Assembly: GCA_014843695.1 (NCBI GenBank)
Contig: CM026395.1
Span: 52,848,496 to 52,912,495 of the forward strand
Direction of reading: 5' to 3'
Length of the DNA: 64,000 nucleotides
Source of the DNA: Archivesica marissinica
Lineage: Eukaryota > Mollusca > Bivalvia > Venerida > Vesicomyidae
Within the stretch, counting starts at the first letter, position 1, and each line of letters begins with the position of its first letter. The translations under genes and the position numbers were made by a program. Positions 32,812 through 45,299 of this stretch are shown here, one piece after another. The notes beneath the pieces are model-generated. The model was not told the DNA's origin. It did not search any database and saw nothing but the letters and a program-made list of their open reading frames with translations.

Positions 32812-33040
32812 GTCGTGATAGCGTAGTGGTAGTGCGTTCGCTTCAGGTGCGAAAGGCCCGGAGTTCGAGCCCCACTGGAGCCGTTACAATTGTGCCCTTA
32901 GGCAAGGCATTTAAATTCCACATTGCCTCTTCTCTCTCCCTCGTGGCGATGGATTCCATCAGGAATGAGGTCATGAGAGTGATTAATATAAGTTGAAAGA
33001 ACTTGTTTCGCAATCGAGCTAAAATATATTTGTATAAAAA
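32812..33040 (+). mobile_element. SINE family 1, best full-length copy
   Basis: The tRNA-like head has A box GATAGCGTAGTGGTAGTGCG, an anticodon-like stem-loop TTCGCTTCAGGTGCGAA and B box GAGTTCGAGCCCC. Then come GTGCCCTTAGGCAAGGCATT, GATGGATTCCATCAGGAATG, GAGTGATTAATATAAGTTG and TTGTTTCGCAATCGAGC. Confidence 0.92.
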
Positions 33041-33394
33041 AAGGTATGGGTTTTACCCAGTATTAAAACTTGCATATGATATAACAAGTGTTACATTGCA
33101 TATAGAATGATGTCCTTAATGCATTCATGTTGTTTTCCAAGCATTCTGTGATACGTTCATTGGATGTAATCCTTGAAACATGTTAAATATATGTACGAGT
33201 GTTGAGTTTGTGTGTTATTCTTTCAACTCCCTAGTTATACTCCCCCCCTCCCAGCCTGGGAACAGTCGTCGATATATTTTGCCTGGTCAGTCAAATAAAT
33301 ATATTTTAACACTGAGACTATTAATTGGTCCGTATTGAGTTTCTGATAATATTAACGTCATTTTGCCTGAAGTTGTATCGAGTTTCTGATAATA
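33041..33394. other. Interval before the 64-bp array
   Basis: It is mostly unassigned. At about 33335-33440, GAGTTTCTGATAATAT(C/T)AACGT and TTTTGCCTGAAGTT occur twice, the second copy leading into the array. Confidence 0.5.
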
Positions 33395-33429
33395 TCAACG
33401 TAATTTTGCCTGAAGTTAAAAAGTGAAAA

Positions 33430-36400
33430 ATCGACAGACTGAAACACAGTCTAACCCCCTACCTACTTACGAATATCCCCCTAAGGATCACCTTTGAGAG
33501 GACTGGAACACAGTCTAACCCCCTACCTACTTACGAATATCTCCCTCAGGATCACCTTTAAGAAGACTGGAATACAGTCTAACCCCTTACCTACTTACGA
33601 ATATATCCCTCAGGATCACCTTTGAGAAGATTGGAACACAGTCTAACCCCCTACCTTCTTACGTATATCCCCCTCAGGATCACCTTTGAGAAGACTGGAA
33701 TACAGTCTAACCCCCTACCTACTTACGAATATCCCCCTCAGGATCACCTTTGAGAAGATTGGAACACAGTCTACTACGAATATCCCCCTCAGGATCACCT
33801 TTGAGAAGATTGGAACACAGTCTAACCCCCTACCTACTTACGAATATCCCCCTCAGGATCACCTTTGAGAAGACAGGATCACAGTCTAACCCCCTACCTA
33901 CTTACGAATATCCCCCTCAGGATCACCTTTGAGAAGACTGGAACACAGTCTAACCCCCTACCTACCTACGAATATCCCCCTCACCTTTGAGAAGACTGGA
34001 ACACAGTCTAACCCCCTACCTACTTACGAATATCCCCCTCAGGATCACCTTTGAGAAGACTGGAATACAGTCTAACCCCCTACCTACTTACGAATATCCC
34101 CCTCAGGATCACCTTTGAGAAGACTGGAACACAGTCTAACCCCCTACCTACTTACGAATATCCCCCTCACCTTTGAGAAGACTGGAACACAGTCTAACAC
34201 CCTACCTACCTACGAATATCCCCCTCACCTTTGAGAAGATTGGAACACAGTCTAACACCCTACCTACCTACGAATATCCCCCTCACCTTTGAGAAGACTG
34301 GAACACAGTCTAACACCCTACCTACCTACGAATATCCCCCTCACCTTTGAGAAGACTGGAACACAGTCTAACACCCTAGCTACCTACGAATATCCCCATC
34401 ACCTTTGAGAAGACTGGAACACAGTCTAACCCCCTACCTACTTACGAATATCCCCATCACCTTTGAAAAGATTGGAACACAGTCTAACACCCTACCTACC
34501 TACGAACATCTCCCTCAGGATCACCTTTTAGAAGACTGGAACACAGTCTAACCTCCTACCTACCTACGAATATCCCCCTCACCTTTGAGAAGACTGGAAA
34601 ACAGTCTAACCTCCTACCTACCTATGAATATCCCCCTCACCTTTGAGAAGACTGGAACACAGTCTAACACCCTACCTACCTACGAATATCCCCCTCACCT
34701 TTGAGAAGACTGGAACACAGTCTAACCCCCTACCTACTTACGAATATCCCCCTCACCTTTGAGAAGATTGGAACACAGTCTAACACCCTACCTACCTACG
34801 AACATCCCCCTCAGGATCACCTTTGAGAAGACTGGAACACAGTCTAACACCCTACCTACCTACGAATATCCCCCTCACCTTTGAGAAGACTGGAACACAG
34901 TCTAACACCCTACCTACCTACGAATATCCCCCTCACCTTTGAGAAGACTGGAACACAGTCTAACCCCCTACCTACTTACGAATATCCCCCTCAGGATCAC
35001 CTTTGAGAAGACTGGAACACAGTCTAACCCCCTACCTACTTACGAATATCCCCCTCAGGATCACCTTTGAGAAGACTGGAACACAGTCTAACCCCTACCT
35101 ACTTACGAATATCCCCCTCAGGATCACCTTTGAGAAGACTGGAACACAGTCTAACCCCCTACCTACTTACGAATATCCCCCTCACCTTTGAGAAGACTGG
35201 ACACAGTCTAACACCCTACCTACCTACGAATATCCCCCTCCCTTTGAGAAGATTGGAACACAGTCTAACCCCCTACCTACCTACGAATATCCCCCTCACC
35301 TTTGAGAAGACTGGAACACAGTCTAACCCCCTACCTACTTACGAATATCCCCCTCACCTTTGAGAAGACTGGAACACAGTCTAACACCCTACCTACCTAC
35401 GAATATCCCCCTCACCTTTGAGAAGACTGGAACACAGTCTAACCCCCTACCTACTTACGAATATCCCCCTCACCTTTGAGAAGATTGGAACACAGTCTAA
35501 CACCCTACCTACCTACGAACATCCCCCTCAGGATCACCTTTTAGAAGACTGGAACACAGTCTAACCTCCTACCTACCTACGAATATCCCCCTCACCTTTG
35601 AGAAGACTGGAACACAGTCTAACACCCTACCTACCTACGAATATCCCCCTCACCTTTGAGAAGACTGGAACACAGTCTAACACCCTACCTACTTACGAAT
35701 ATCCCCCTCAGGATCACCTTTGAGAAGACTGGAACACAGTCTAACCCTACCTACTTACGAATATCCCCCTCACCTTTGAGAAGATTGGAACACAGTCTAA
35801 CACCCTACCTACCTACGAATATCCCCCTCAGGATCACCTTTGAGAAGACTGGAACACAGTCTAACCCCCTACCTACCTACGAATATCCCCCTCACCTTTG
35901 AGAAGATTGGAACACAGTCTAACACCCTACCTACCTACGAATATCCCCTCAGGATCACCTTTGAGAAGACTGGAACACAGTCTAACCCCCTACCTACTTA
36001 CGAATATCCCCCTCAGGATCACCTTTGAGAAGACTGGAACACAGTCTAACCCCCTACCTACTTACGAATATCTCCCTCAGGATCACCTTTGAGAAGATTG
36101 GAACACAGTCTAACCCCCTACCTACTTACGAATATCCCCCTCAGGATCACCTTTGAGAAGACTGGAACACAGTCTAACCCCCTACCTACTTACGAATATC
36201 CCCTCGATCACCTTTGAAAGATTGGAACACAGTCTACTACGAATATCCCCCTCAGGATCACCTTTGAGAAGACTGGAACACAGTCTAACCCCCTACCTAC
36301 TTACGAATATCCCCCTCAGGATCACCTTTGAGAAGACAGGAACACAGTCTAACCCCCTACCTACTTACGAATATCCCCCTCAGGATCACCTTTGAGAAGA

Positions 36401-38107
36401 CTGGAACACAGTCTAACCCCCTACCTACCTACGAATATCCCCCTCACCTTTGAGAAGACTGGAACACAGTCTAACCCCCTACCTACTTACGAATATCCCC
36501 CTAACCTTTGAGAAGACTGGAACACAGTCTAACCCCTACCTACTACGAATATCCCCCTCAGGATCACCTTTGAGAAGACTGGAACACAGTCTAACCCCCT
36601 ACCTACTTACGAATATCCCCCTCAGGATCACCTTTGAGAAGACTGGAACACAGTCTAACCCCCTACCTACTTACGAATATCCCCCTCACCTTTGAGAAGA
36701 TTGGAACACAGTCTAACACCCTACCTACCTACGAACATCCCCCTCAGGATCACCTTTGAGAAGACTGGAACACAGTCTAACACCCTACCTACCTACGAAT
36801 ATCCCCCTCACCTTTGAGAAGACTGGAACACAGTCTAACACCCTACCTACCTACGAATATCCCCCTCACCTTTGAGAAGACTGGAACACAGTCTAACACC
36901 CTACCTACCTACGAATATCCCCCTCACCTTTGAGAAGACTGGAACACAGTCTAACACCCTACCTACCTACGAATATCCCCCTCACCTTTGAGAAGACTGG
37001 AACACAGTCTAACCCCCTACCTACTTACGAATATCCCCATCACCTTTGAGAAGATTGGAACACAGTCTAACACCCTACCTACCTACGAATATCCCCCTCA
37101 GGATCACCTTTGAGAAGACTGGAACACAGTCTAACCCCCTACCTACCTACGAATATCCCCCTCACCTTTGAGAAGACTGGAACACAGTCTAACCCCCTAC
37201 CTACCTACGAATATCCCCCTCACCTTTGAGAAGACTGGAACACAGTCTAACACCCTACCTACCTACGAATATCCCCCTCACCTTTGAGAAGACTGGAACA
37301 CAGTCTAACCCCCTACCTACTTACGAATATCCCCCTCAGGATCACCTTTGAGAAGACTGGAACACAGTCTAACCCCCTACCTACTTACGAATATCCCCCT
37401 CAGGATCACCTTTGAGAAGACTGGAACACAGTCTAACCCCCTACCTACTTACGAATATCCCCCTCACCTTTGAGAAGACTGGAACACAGTCTAACACCCT
37501 ACCTACCTACGAATATCCCCCTCACCTTTGAGAAGACTGGAACACAGTCTAACACCCTACCTACCTACGAATATCCCCCTCACCTTTGAGAAGATTGGAA
37601 CACAGTCTAACCCCCTACCTACCTACGAATATCCCCCTCACCTTTGAGAAGACTGGAACACAGTCTAACCCCTACCTACCTACGAATATCCCCCTCACCT
37701 TTGAGAAGACTGGAACACAGTCTAACACCCTACCTACCTACGAATATCCCCCTCACCTTTGAGAAGACTGGAACACAGTCTAACCCCCTACCTACTTACG
37801 AATATCCCCATCACCTTTGAGAAGATTGGAACACAGTCTAACACCCTACCTACCTACGAATATCCCCCTCAGGATCACCTTTGAGAAGACTGGAACACAG
37901 TCTAACCCCCTACCTACTTACGAATATCCCCCTCAGGATCACCTTTGAGAAGATTGGAACACAGTCTACTACGAATATCCCCCTCAGGATCACCTTTGAG
38001 AAGATTGGAACACAGTCTAACCCCCTACCTACTTACGAATATCCCCCTCAGGATCACCTTTGAGAAGACAGGATCACAGTCTAACCCCCTACCTACTTAC
38101 GAATATC
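33430..38107. repeat. 64/58-bp minisatellite, about 77 copies before the gap
   Basis: The 64-bp unit contains GAACACAGTCTAACCCCCTA, CCTACTTACGAATATCCCCC and TCAGGATCACCTTTGAGAAG. A 58-bp form lacks six bases in the last part (CCTCACCTTTGAG) and is usually paired with CTACCTACC. A rare truncated unit (CAGTCTACTACGAATATCCC) occurs near 33770, 36230 and 37965. The array runs into the N gap, so its true length is unknown. Confidence 0.98.
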
Positions 38108-39107
38108 NNNNNNNNNNNNNNNNNNNNNNNNNNNNNNNNNNNNNNNNNNNNNNNNNNNNNNNNNNNNNNNNNNNNNNNNNNNNNNNNNNNNNNNNNNNNN
38201 NNNNNNNNNNNNNNNNNNNNNNNNNNNNNNNNNNNNNNNNNNNNNNNNNNNNNNNNNNNNNNNNNNNNNNNNNNNNNNNNNNNNNNNNNNNNNNNNNNNN
38301 NNNNNNNNNNNNNNNNNNNNNNNNNNNNNNNNNNNNNNNNNNNNNNNNNNNNNNNNNNNNNNNNNNNNNNNNNNNNNNNNNNNNNNNNNNNNNNNNNNNN
38401 NNNNNNNNNNNNNNNNNNNNNNNNNNNNNNNNNNNNNNNNNNNNNNNNNNNNNNNNNNNNNNNNNNNNNNNNNNNNNNNNNNNNNNNNNNNNNNNNNNNN
38501 NNNNNNNNNNNNNNNNNNNNNNNNNNNNNNNNNNNNNNNNNNNNNNNNNNNNNNNNNNNNNNNNNNNNNNNNNNNNNNNNNNNNNNNNNNNNNNNNNNNN
38601 NNNNNNNNNNNNNNNNNNNNNNNNNNNNNNNNNNNNNNNNNNNNNNNNNNNNNNNNNNNNNNNNNNNNNNNNNNNNNNNNNNNNNNNNNNNNNNNNNNNN
38701 NNNNNNNNNNNNNNNNNNNNNNNNNNNNNNNNNNNNNNNNNNNNNNNNNNNNNNNNNNNNNNNNNNNNNNNNNNNNNNNNNNNNNNNNNNNNNNNNNNNN
38801 NNNNNNNNNNNNNNNNNNNNNNNNNNNNNNNNNNNNNNNNNNNNNNNNNNNNNNNNNNNNNNNNNNNNNNNNNNNNNNNNNNNNNNNNNNNNNNNNNNNN
38901 NNNNNNNNNNNNNNNNNNNNNNNNNNNNNNNNNNNNNNNNNNNNNNNNNNNNNNNNNNNNNNNNNNNNNNNNNNNNNNNNNNNNNNNNNNNNNNNNNNNN
39001 NNNNNNNNNNNNNNNNNNNNNNNNNNNNNNNNNNNNNNNNNNNNNNNNNNNNNNNNNNNNNNNNNNNNNNNNNNNNNNNNNNNNNNNNNNNNNNNNNNNN
39101 NNNNNNN
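38108..39107. other. Assembly gap of exactly 1,000 N
   Basis: The round number indicates a scaffold gap of arbitrary size between two different tandem arrays. Translated frames that cross it are meaningless. Confidence 0.99.
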
Positions 39108-40262
39108 TACAGTGCTCTACGGTGCTATACCATGCTCTACGGTGCTATACAGTGCTCTACCATGCTCTATCATGCTCTATGGTGCTATACAGTGCTCTAC
39201 GGTGCTATACCATGCTCTACGGTGCTATACAGTGCTCTACCATGCTCTATCATGCTCTACGGTGCTATACCATGCTCTACGGTGCTCTACAGTGCTCTAC
39301 CATGCTCTATCATGCTCTATGGTGCTCTACCATGCTCTATCATGCTCTACGGTGCTATACCATGCTCTACGGTGCTCTACCATGCTCTATCATGCTCTAC
39401 GGTGCTATACCATGCTCTACGGTGCTATACCATGCTCTACGGTGCTATACCATGCTCTACGGTGCTCTACGGTGCTATACAGTGCTCTACGGTGCTATAC
39501 CATGCTCTACGGTGCTCTACCATGCTCTATCATGCTCTACGGTGCTATACCATGCTATACGGTGCTATACCATGCTCTACGGTGCTATACAGTGCTATAC
39601 AGTGCTCTACGGTGCTATACCATGCTCTACGGTGCTCTACCATGCTCTATCATGCTCTACGGTGCTATACCATGCTCTACGGTGCTATACCATGCTCTAC
39701 GGTGCTATACGGTGCTATACAGTGCTCTACGGTGCTATACCATGCTCTACGGTGCTATACCATGCTCTACGGTGCTATACGGTGCTATACAGTGCTCTAT
39801 GGTGCTCTATGATGCTCTACGGTGCTATACCATGCTCTACGGTGCTCTACGGTGCTATACCATGCTCTACGGTGCTATACCATGCTCTACGGTGCTATAC
39901 CATGCTCTACGGTGCTATACCATGCTCTACGGTGCTATACCATGCTATACGGTGCTATACAGTGCTCTACGGTGCTCTACGGTGCTATACAGTGCTATAC
40001 AGTGCTCTACGGTGCTATACCATGCTCTACGGTGCTCTACCATGCTCTATCATGCTCTACGGTGCTATACCATGCTATACGGTGCTATACCATGCTCTAC
40101 GGTGCTATACGGTGCTATACAGTGCTCTACGGTGCTATACCATGCTCTACGGTGCTCTACCATGCTCCATCATGCTCTACGGTGCTATACCATGCTCTAC
40201 GGTGCTATACCATGCTATACGGTGCTATACAGTGCTCTATGGTGCTCTATGATGCTCTACTT
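39108..40262. repeat. 10-bp tandem repeat, about 115 copies
   Basis: The core is NNTGCT(C/A)TA(C/T), where NN is CA, GG, AG or GA. It starts at the gap, so the left end is not seen. The unit has no stop on the plus strand and produces several long cysteine/tyrosine-rich frames that are not genes. Confidence 0.97.
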
Positions 40263-40710
40263 CCATATTAATGGTATTTGACTGATATTGTCCGAGACAG
40301 TTAATTGACATTAACTATTCTCCAAACTAAATTATATGTTGTCATTACAAGTCACCTGACTCTTGTTATTCAAAGTAAAACTGATTTGTTTACAATAACT
40401 TTCCAACATTAAAATTTAATATCAACATTTGGTTAGTTTTTATATATTTTTATGTATTATGTTGTGCAATTAACTGATACAATTCTGTTTAGCTCTGTGC
40501 ACACTAGCGGTGTTATTCTAATGAAATTCCACGACATATTTCCATAGTTTTCAGCTACAAATAAGAATAACACATTAATGAATTGTCGTCTGCTACAATT
40601 ATTTGAACTATTTATAGCCTTTCTGTTACCCAGCATGCAAAGAGATAAAATATATGTTATATCTACAAGTCAAATTTAAACAGCTGTATCTTGTTAGTAC
40701 CTACACACTG
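40263..40710. repeat. Unassigned sequence, then a dispersed repeat (left, inverted partner)
   Basis: From about 40500 to 40655, CTAATGAAATTCCA(C/T)GACATA, TTTTCAGCTA and CTACAATTATTTGAACTATT match the reverse complement of 44150-44280. The rest of the interval is AT-rich and unassigned. Confidence 0.55.
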
Positions 40711-41245
40711 TGCACGTCGGGAACAAGGCACAGCTCACAGCAGGAAATTGGATCACCTGTTCCGAAGTGACCAATCCACGCCGCTGATGCATACAGACGA
40801 GGACCCGCATCGACTCTTTTTGAGTGTCTTACACTTACCTAGATCAACGACAGCTAACACTGGGGCGTTGAAGAGGCGACGAGTGACTGGGTAGGAGAAG
40901 ACGGCTGTCGTTTCGCGTGGATGGCGCACTCGTCGCCTCAAACTTTTTTATCTGTCTCCAATCTCGGGCGAGCTGTTGGAGACGGAGGGATGCGACCTCG
41001 ACCCCGGATGCGTCAACGAGGTGGACAACGACGGAACAACAGAACCATTTTGCTGCTGTGAGCCGACTAATCGTGGAGGATGTGGCCCTAAAAAGGATCG
41101 CACACAGACCAGGACTTGTCACCCTGGCACAGAAAGAAGGAAGGAGCCATCTGAGGATGTCACCATAAGCATCACAGAGAATAATCATCTTAGAACGCTC
41201 GCCCATATGGTTTACCGGTGGCGAGGATAAATAAACGTACATCAT
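40711..41245 (+). mobile_element. SINE-like element with the family 2 tail
   Basis: A GC-richer block (CACGTCGGGAACAAGGCACA, GATGCGACCTCGACCCCGGA, GGAGGATGTGGCCCT, TGATGTCACCATAAGCATC-like text) ends in CCATATGGTTTACCGGTGGC, GAGGATAAATAAACGTAC and (CAT)n. The end matches the tail of SINE family 2. A fragment of the body also occurs at 23750-23968. The body has weak open frames on both strands and no recognised protein. The exact start is uncertain. Confidence 0.6.
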
Positions 41246-41784
41246 CATCATCAAACAGCTGTATAAATGGATAGAAATGTTCAACACCAACACAACACAA
41301 ATACATCACAAATATAACAGTGTTTACAGTACATAAACATTACTCATCAAAACAATTCTAATTCAATTAATAGCGGACCGAAAAGTGGGAACAAATTTGA
41401 GCAATGTTCCAGCACTGTTTTATTAACTGATCTTGTAAAAATGAATTTCATAATTCATAACTGCGCAATAAACATACACTGATAACAAACACTAAAGCGG
41501 GGAAAATGTTATTACATAATGCCTATGGGAGCTTGCTTCATTGCTAAATTGATTAAACTAATTCAGTTAATGAACTAATTTGATTAACCTAATTAATAAA
41601 TCAACTAATTAATTGCGCTAATAATTAACTAATTGAATTTCATATTGATATGCAGTTTTACATAGACTCTATATTCTCATTGATGTGAGGCTCACATGCT
41701 GGAATACCATACTTTTGTATTTTATTTAAATATTTTATTACTACTCACATATTAAATAAAGTTTTACTGGATTTGTCCACTACA
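41246..41784. other. AT-rich interval without recognised features
   Basis: It includes a run of AATTAATT-like text at 41570-41640 but no gene or known repeat. Confidence 0.5.
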
Positions 41785-43535
41785 GTAACTATCCACTGCC
41801 TTGTGTTTCAAGCAGCAACTATCCACTGCCTTGTGTTTCAACCAACAACTATCCACTGCCTTGTGTTTCAACCAACAACTATCCACTGCCTTGTGCTTCA
41901 AACAGCAGATATCCACTGCATTGTGCTTCAAACAGCAACTATCCACTGCGTTGTGTTTCAAACAGCAACTATCCACTGCCTTGTGTTTCAAACAGCAACT
42001 ATCCACTGCATTGTGCTTCAAACAGCAGATATCTACTGCATTGTGCTTCAAACAGCAGATATCCACTGCATTGTGCTTCAAACAGCAGATATCCACTGCT
42101 TTGTGATTCAAACAGCAGCTATCCACTGCATTGTGCTTCAAACAGCAACTATCCACTGCCTTGTGTTTCAAACAGCAAATATCCACTGCATTGTGCTTCA
42201 AACAGCAAATATCCACTGCATTGTGCTTCAAACAGCAAATATCCACTGCATTGTGCTTCAAACAGCAAATATCCACTGCATTGTGCTTCAAACAGCAGAT
42301 ATCCACTGCCTTGTGCTTCAAACAGCAGATATCCACTGCCTTGTGCTTCAAACAGCAAATATCCACTGCATTGTGCTTCAAACAGCAGATATCCACTACC
42401 TGTGCTTCAAACAGCAACTATCCACTGCTTTGTGATTCAAACAGCAGATATCCACTGCCTTGTGCTTCAAACAGCAAATATCCACTGCTTTGTGATTCAA
42501 ACAGCAACTAGCCACTGCCTGTGCTTCAAACAGCAGATATCCACTGCCTTGTGCTTCAAACAGCAGATATCCACTGCCTTGTGCTTCAAACAGCAAATAT
42601 CCACTGCTTTGTGATTCAAACAGCAGATATCCACTACCTGTGCTTCAAACAGCAGATATCCACTGCCTTGTGCTTCAAACAGCAGATATCCACTGCCTTG
42701 TGCTTCAAACAGCAGATATCCACTGCCTTGTGCTTCAAACAGCAAATATCCACTGCCTTGTGCTTCAAACAGCAGATATCCACTGCCTTGTGCTTCAAAC
42801 AGCAAATATCCACTGCTTTGTGATTCAAACAGCAAATATCCACTGCCTTGTGATTCAAACAGCAACTATCCACTGCCTTGTGATTCAAACAGCAGATATC
42901 CACTGCCTTGTGCTTCAACCAGCAACTATCCACTGCCTTGTGATTCAAACAGCAACTAGCCACTGCCTGTGCTTCAACCAGCAAATATCCACTGCCTTGT
43001 GATTCAAACAGCAGATATCCACTACCTGTGCTTCAAACAGCAACTATCCACTGTCTTGTGCTTCAAACAGCAACTAGCCACTACCTGTGCTTCAAACAGC
43101 AACTATCCACTGCCTTGTGATTCAAACAGCAGATATACACTGCCTTGTGATTCAAACAGCAGATATCCACTGCCTTGTGCTTCAACCAGCAAATATCCAC
43201 TGCCTTGTGATTCAAACAGCAGATATACACTGCCTTGTGATTCAAACAGCAGATATCCACTGCCTTGTGCTTCAACCAGCAAATATCCACTGCCTTGTGA
43301 TTCAAACAGCAGATATACACTGCCTTGTGCTTCAACCATCAAATATCCACTGCCTGTGCTTCAAACAGCAACTATCCACTGCCTTGTGCTTCAACCAGCA
43401 AATATCCACTGCCTCGTGCTTCAAACAGCAGATATCCAATGCATTGTGTTTCAAACAGCAACTATCCACTGCCCTGTGATTCAAACAACAACTATACACT
43501 GCCTTGTGCTTCAAACAGAAACTATCCACTGCCTA
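41785..43535. repeat. 30-bp minisatellite, about 58 copies
   Basis: The unit contains ATCCACTGCCTTGTGCTTCA and AACAGCAGAT. Variants: TGT(T/G/A)TTCA and CAGCA(G/A)(A/C)T. Some units lost one base (ACTACCTGTGC) and so shift frame. No stops occur in most phases on both strands. Confidence 0.98.
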
Positions 43536-44149
43536 CAATGTATACCTCAGCAAGTCACAATAATATCATTTTGAAATCTTACCTTATTTGTACCATGTTG
43601 CAGACAAATGCAAATGTCACATCATAGATATTCCCTCTGTAGGAATAATGTCACATCCTGAATAGTAGTACCCTCTGTAAGGTAAATAAAAACAAAATCT
43701 ACCAAGTGCAAGACCCAATTCTTTGTCTCTCTAAAACTTCCATTGGTTATCTATACAAAAATATTACAAATTAACACTTGAAGTGTTCCCTAGGTAAAAA
43801 CTGATAAAGTCATTTCAATTTTTAGTCTTAATCTTTCACGTTCCATCTTAACTAAGATAGGGTGATTATTACCATAGGCTCCATTAAGCCCCTCAGTTAG
43901 ATAAAAACGCCAATCAACTGTTCTGAGCTGAAAAGAACTCTTATGAATTTATGGTCACCTGACCAATTAAGAAACAGCCAGCAATTAAGCACTTATGGTG
44001 CTTCACAATGACCAATTATCAAACTGTTGGCAATTAAACACTTGGGCTGCTTCAGTATCACCAATTAAGAACACTTGTATGGTTATTTATATTTTGTATA
44101 TAATTAATATGTAGCCTTATATCTATGTTGTAAGCTACCTCTTTACATG
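43536..44149. other. Unassigned interval
   Basis: No gene was recognised. Short repeated text about CACTTATGGTGCTTCA / CACTTGGGCTGCTTCA occurs at 43990-44055. Confidence 0.45.
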
Positions 44150-44340
44150 CTGGGTAAAATAAAGTCTATAAATAGTTCAAATAATTGTAGCAGCCGACAG
44201 TTCATTCATGTGTTTTTCTGATTTTTAGCTGAAAACTCTGGTAATATGTCATGGAATTTCATTAGAATTGTGTCATTTCAACATCTAATGAAATTCCATG
44301 ACATATTTGACTGTTATTTTCACCACTAGTTTGCAAAGAG
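44150..44340 (-). repeat. Dispersed repeat, inverted partner of 40500-40655
   Basis: CCCAGCATGTAAAGAG, AATAGTTCAAATAATTGTAG (read on opposite strands) and TGTCATGGAATTTCATTAG match across about 130 bp. A second short inverted piece follows at 44275-44310 (CTAATGAAATTCCATGACAT), forming a local hairpin. Confidence 0.6.
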
Positions 44341-45299
44341 TTAAATAAATACCCACTGTTTGATTTACTTAGAATGTTCTGCATACAGAGATATGCTAAG
44401 AACTGAATGATCATGCTTTTCTATTACTTTCTTATATATTTCCATTTTGCAACGAATAATTTAGTCAAGATAATAATAATAATAACAATTGTTTAGGGAC
44501 ATTTTATAATCTGCTCACAAAATTAGCTGGTTTATGCGAAATTATGAATTGCCTCCCTTTATCAATATTATTTATTTACATAGTCATCCATATCATTGTA
44601 ACTGGTGATTTAGTGTGGACTAAACACATGAATATAGGTCTCTCTTTGTTTTATCTGAAATTATGCAAAGAGATTTCAAAACTTAATTGGTTTACAACCA
44701 CCTCAAGTTCTGACATTAAAAATTTGTTAAGCCTTTGGATCTAAAAATAAAGACTGATAACACAAATTAGACTGATTAACCGGCATAACAGGAAGTGCTT
44801 GAGATAAGCAAACAAATGGCGTCTGATTATATCTGAGTAACCAAACTGTACACCTGTAAATACTTAAAATTTCAATTTTTAATGATTTAATTAAAATATT
44901 TTTGCTTATAATGTGAACTGGGGAAGAATGATAATACAATAACAACGCACATTATAAAGACGTTGATGGTTATGATAAAAAAGATGAGAACAAATTTGAT
45001 GTGCAAAACCAGGTCAAATAATTGGCCAGAATACGGCTAAAAAAGAAATCCATGAGCGAGCGTACATTCTGTGCTTAGCAATCACCTTTATAAAGAAGCT
45101 GGGTACCAGATTTCCTAAAATGCAAATTTATTGCAAAATATCATCCACATGTACTACACGATCAGAACCTGTAACGTCTGCTGAACAAGGACCATAATTT
45201 GCATATTGAAGATGGCTGGCATTTAGCCAAGTATCAAGCCAAAACAGAATATTAACGAAGAGTTATCCAACTTGAGTAGGTTTTACGGGTGGTACGTTA
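44341..45299. other. Unassigned interval before the 21-bp array
   Basis: No convincing gene. Small frames at 44544-44744 and 44727-44945 lack any recognised domain. Confidence 0.5.

Noticed and set aside
37945..40281. 778- and 730-codon frames
   Set aside because: They cross the N gap and consist of two different arrays.
40691..41293. Overlapping frames of 67-149 codons as genes
   Set aside because: They lie in the SINE-like element at 40711-41245, overlap on both strands and have no recognised domain.
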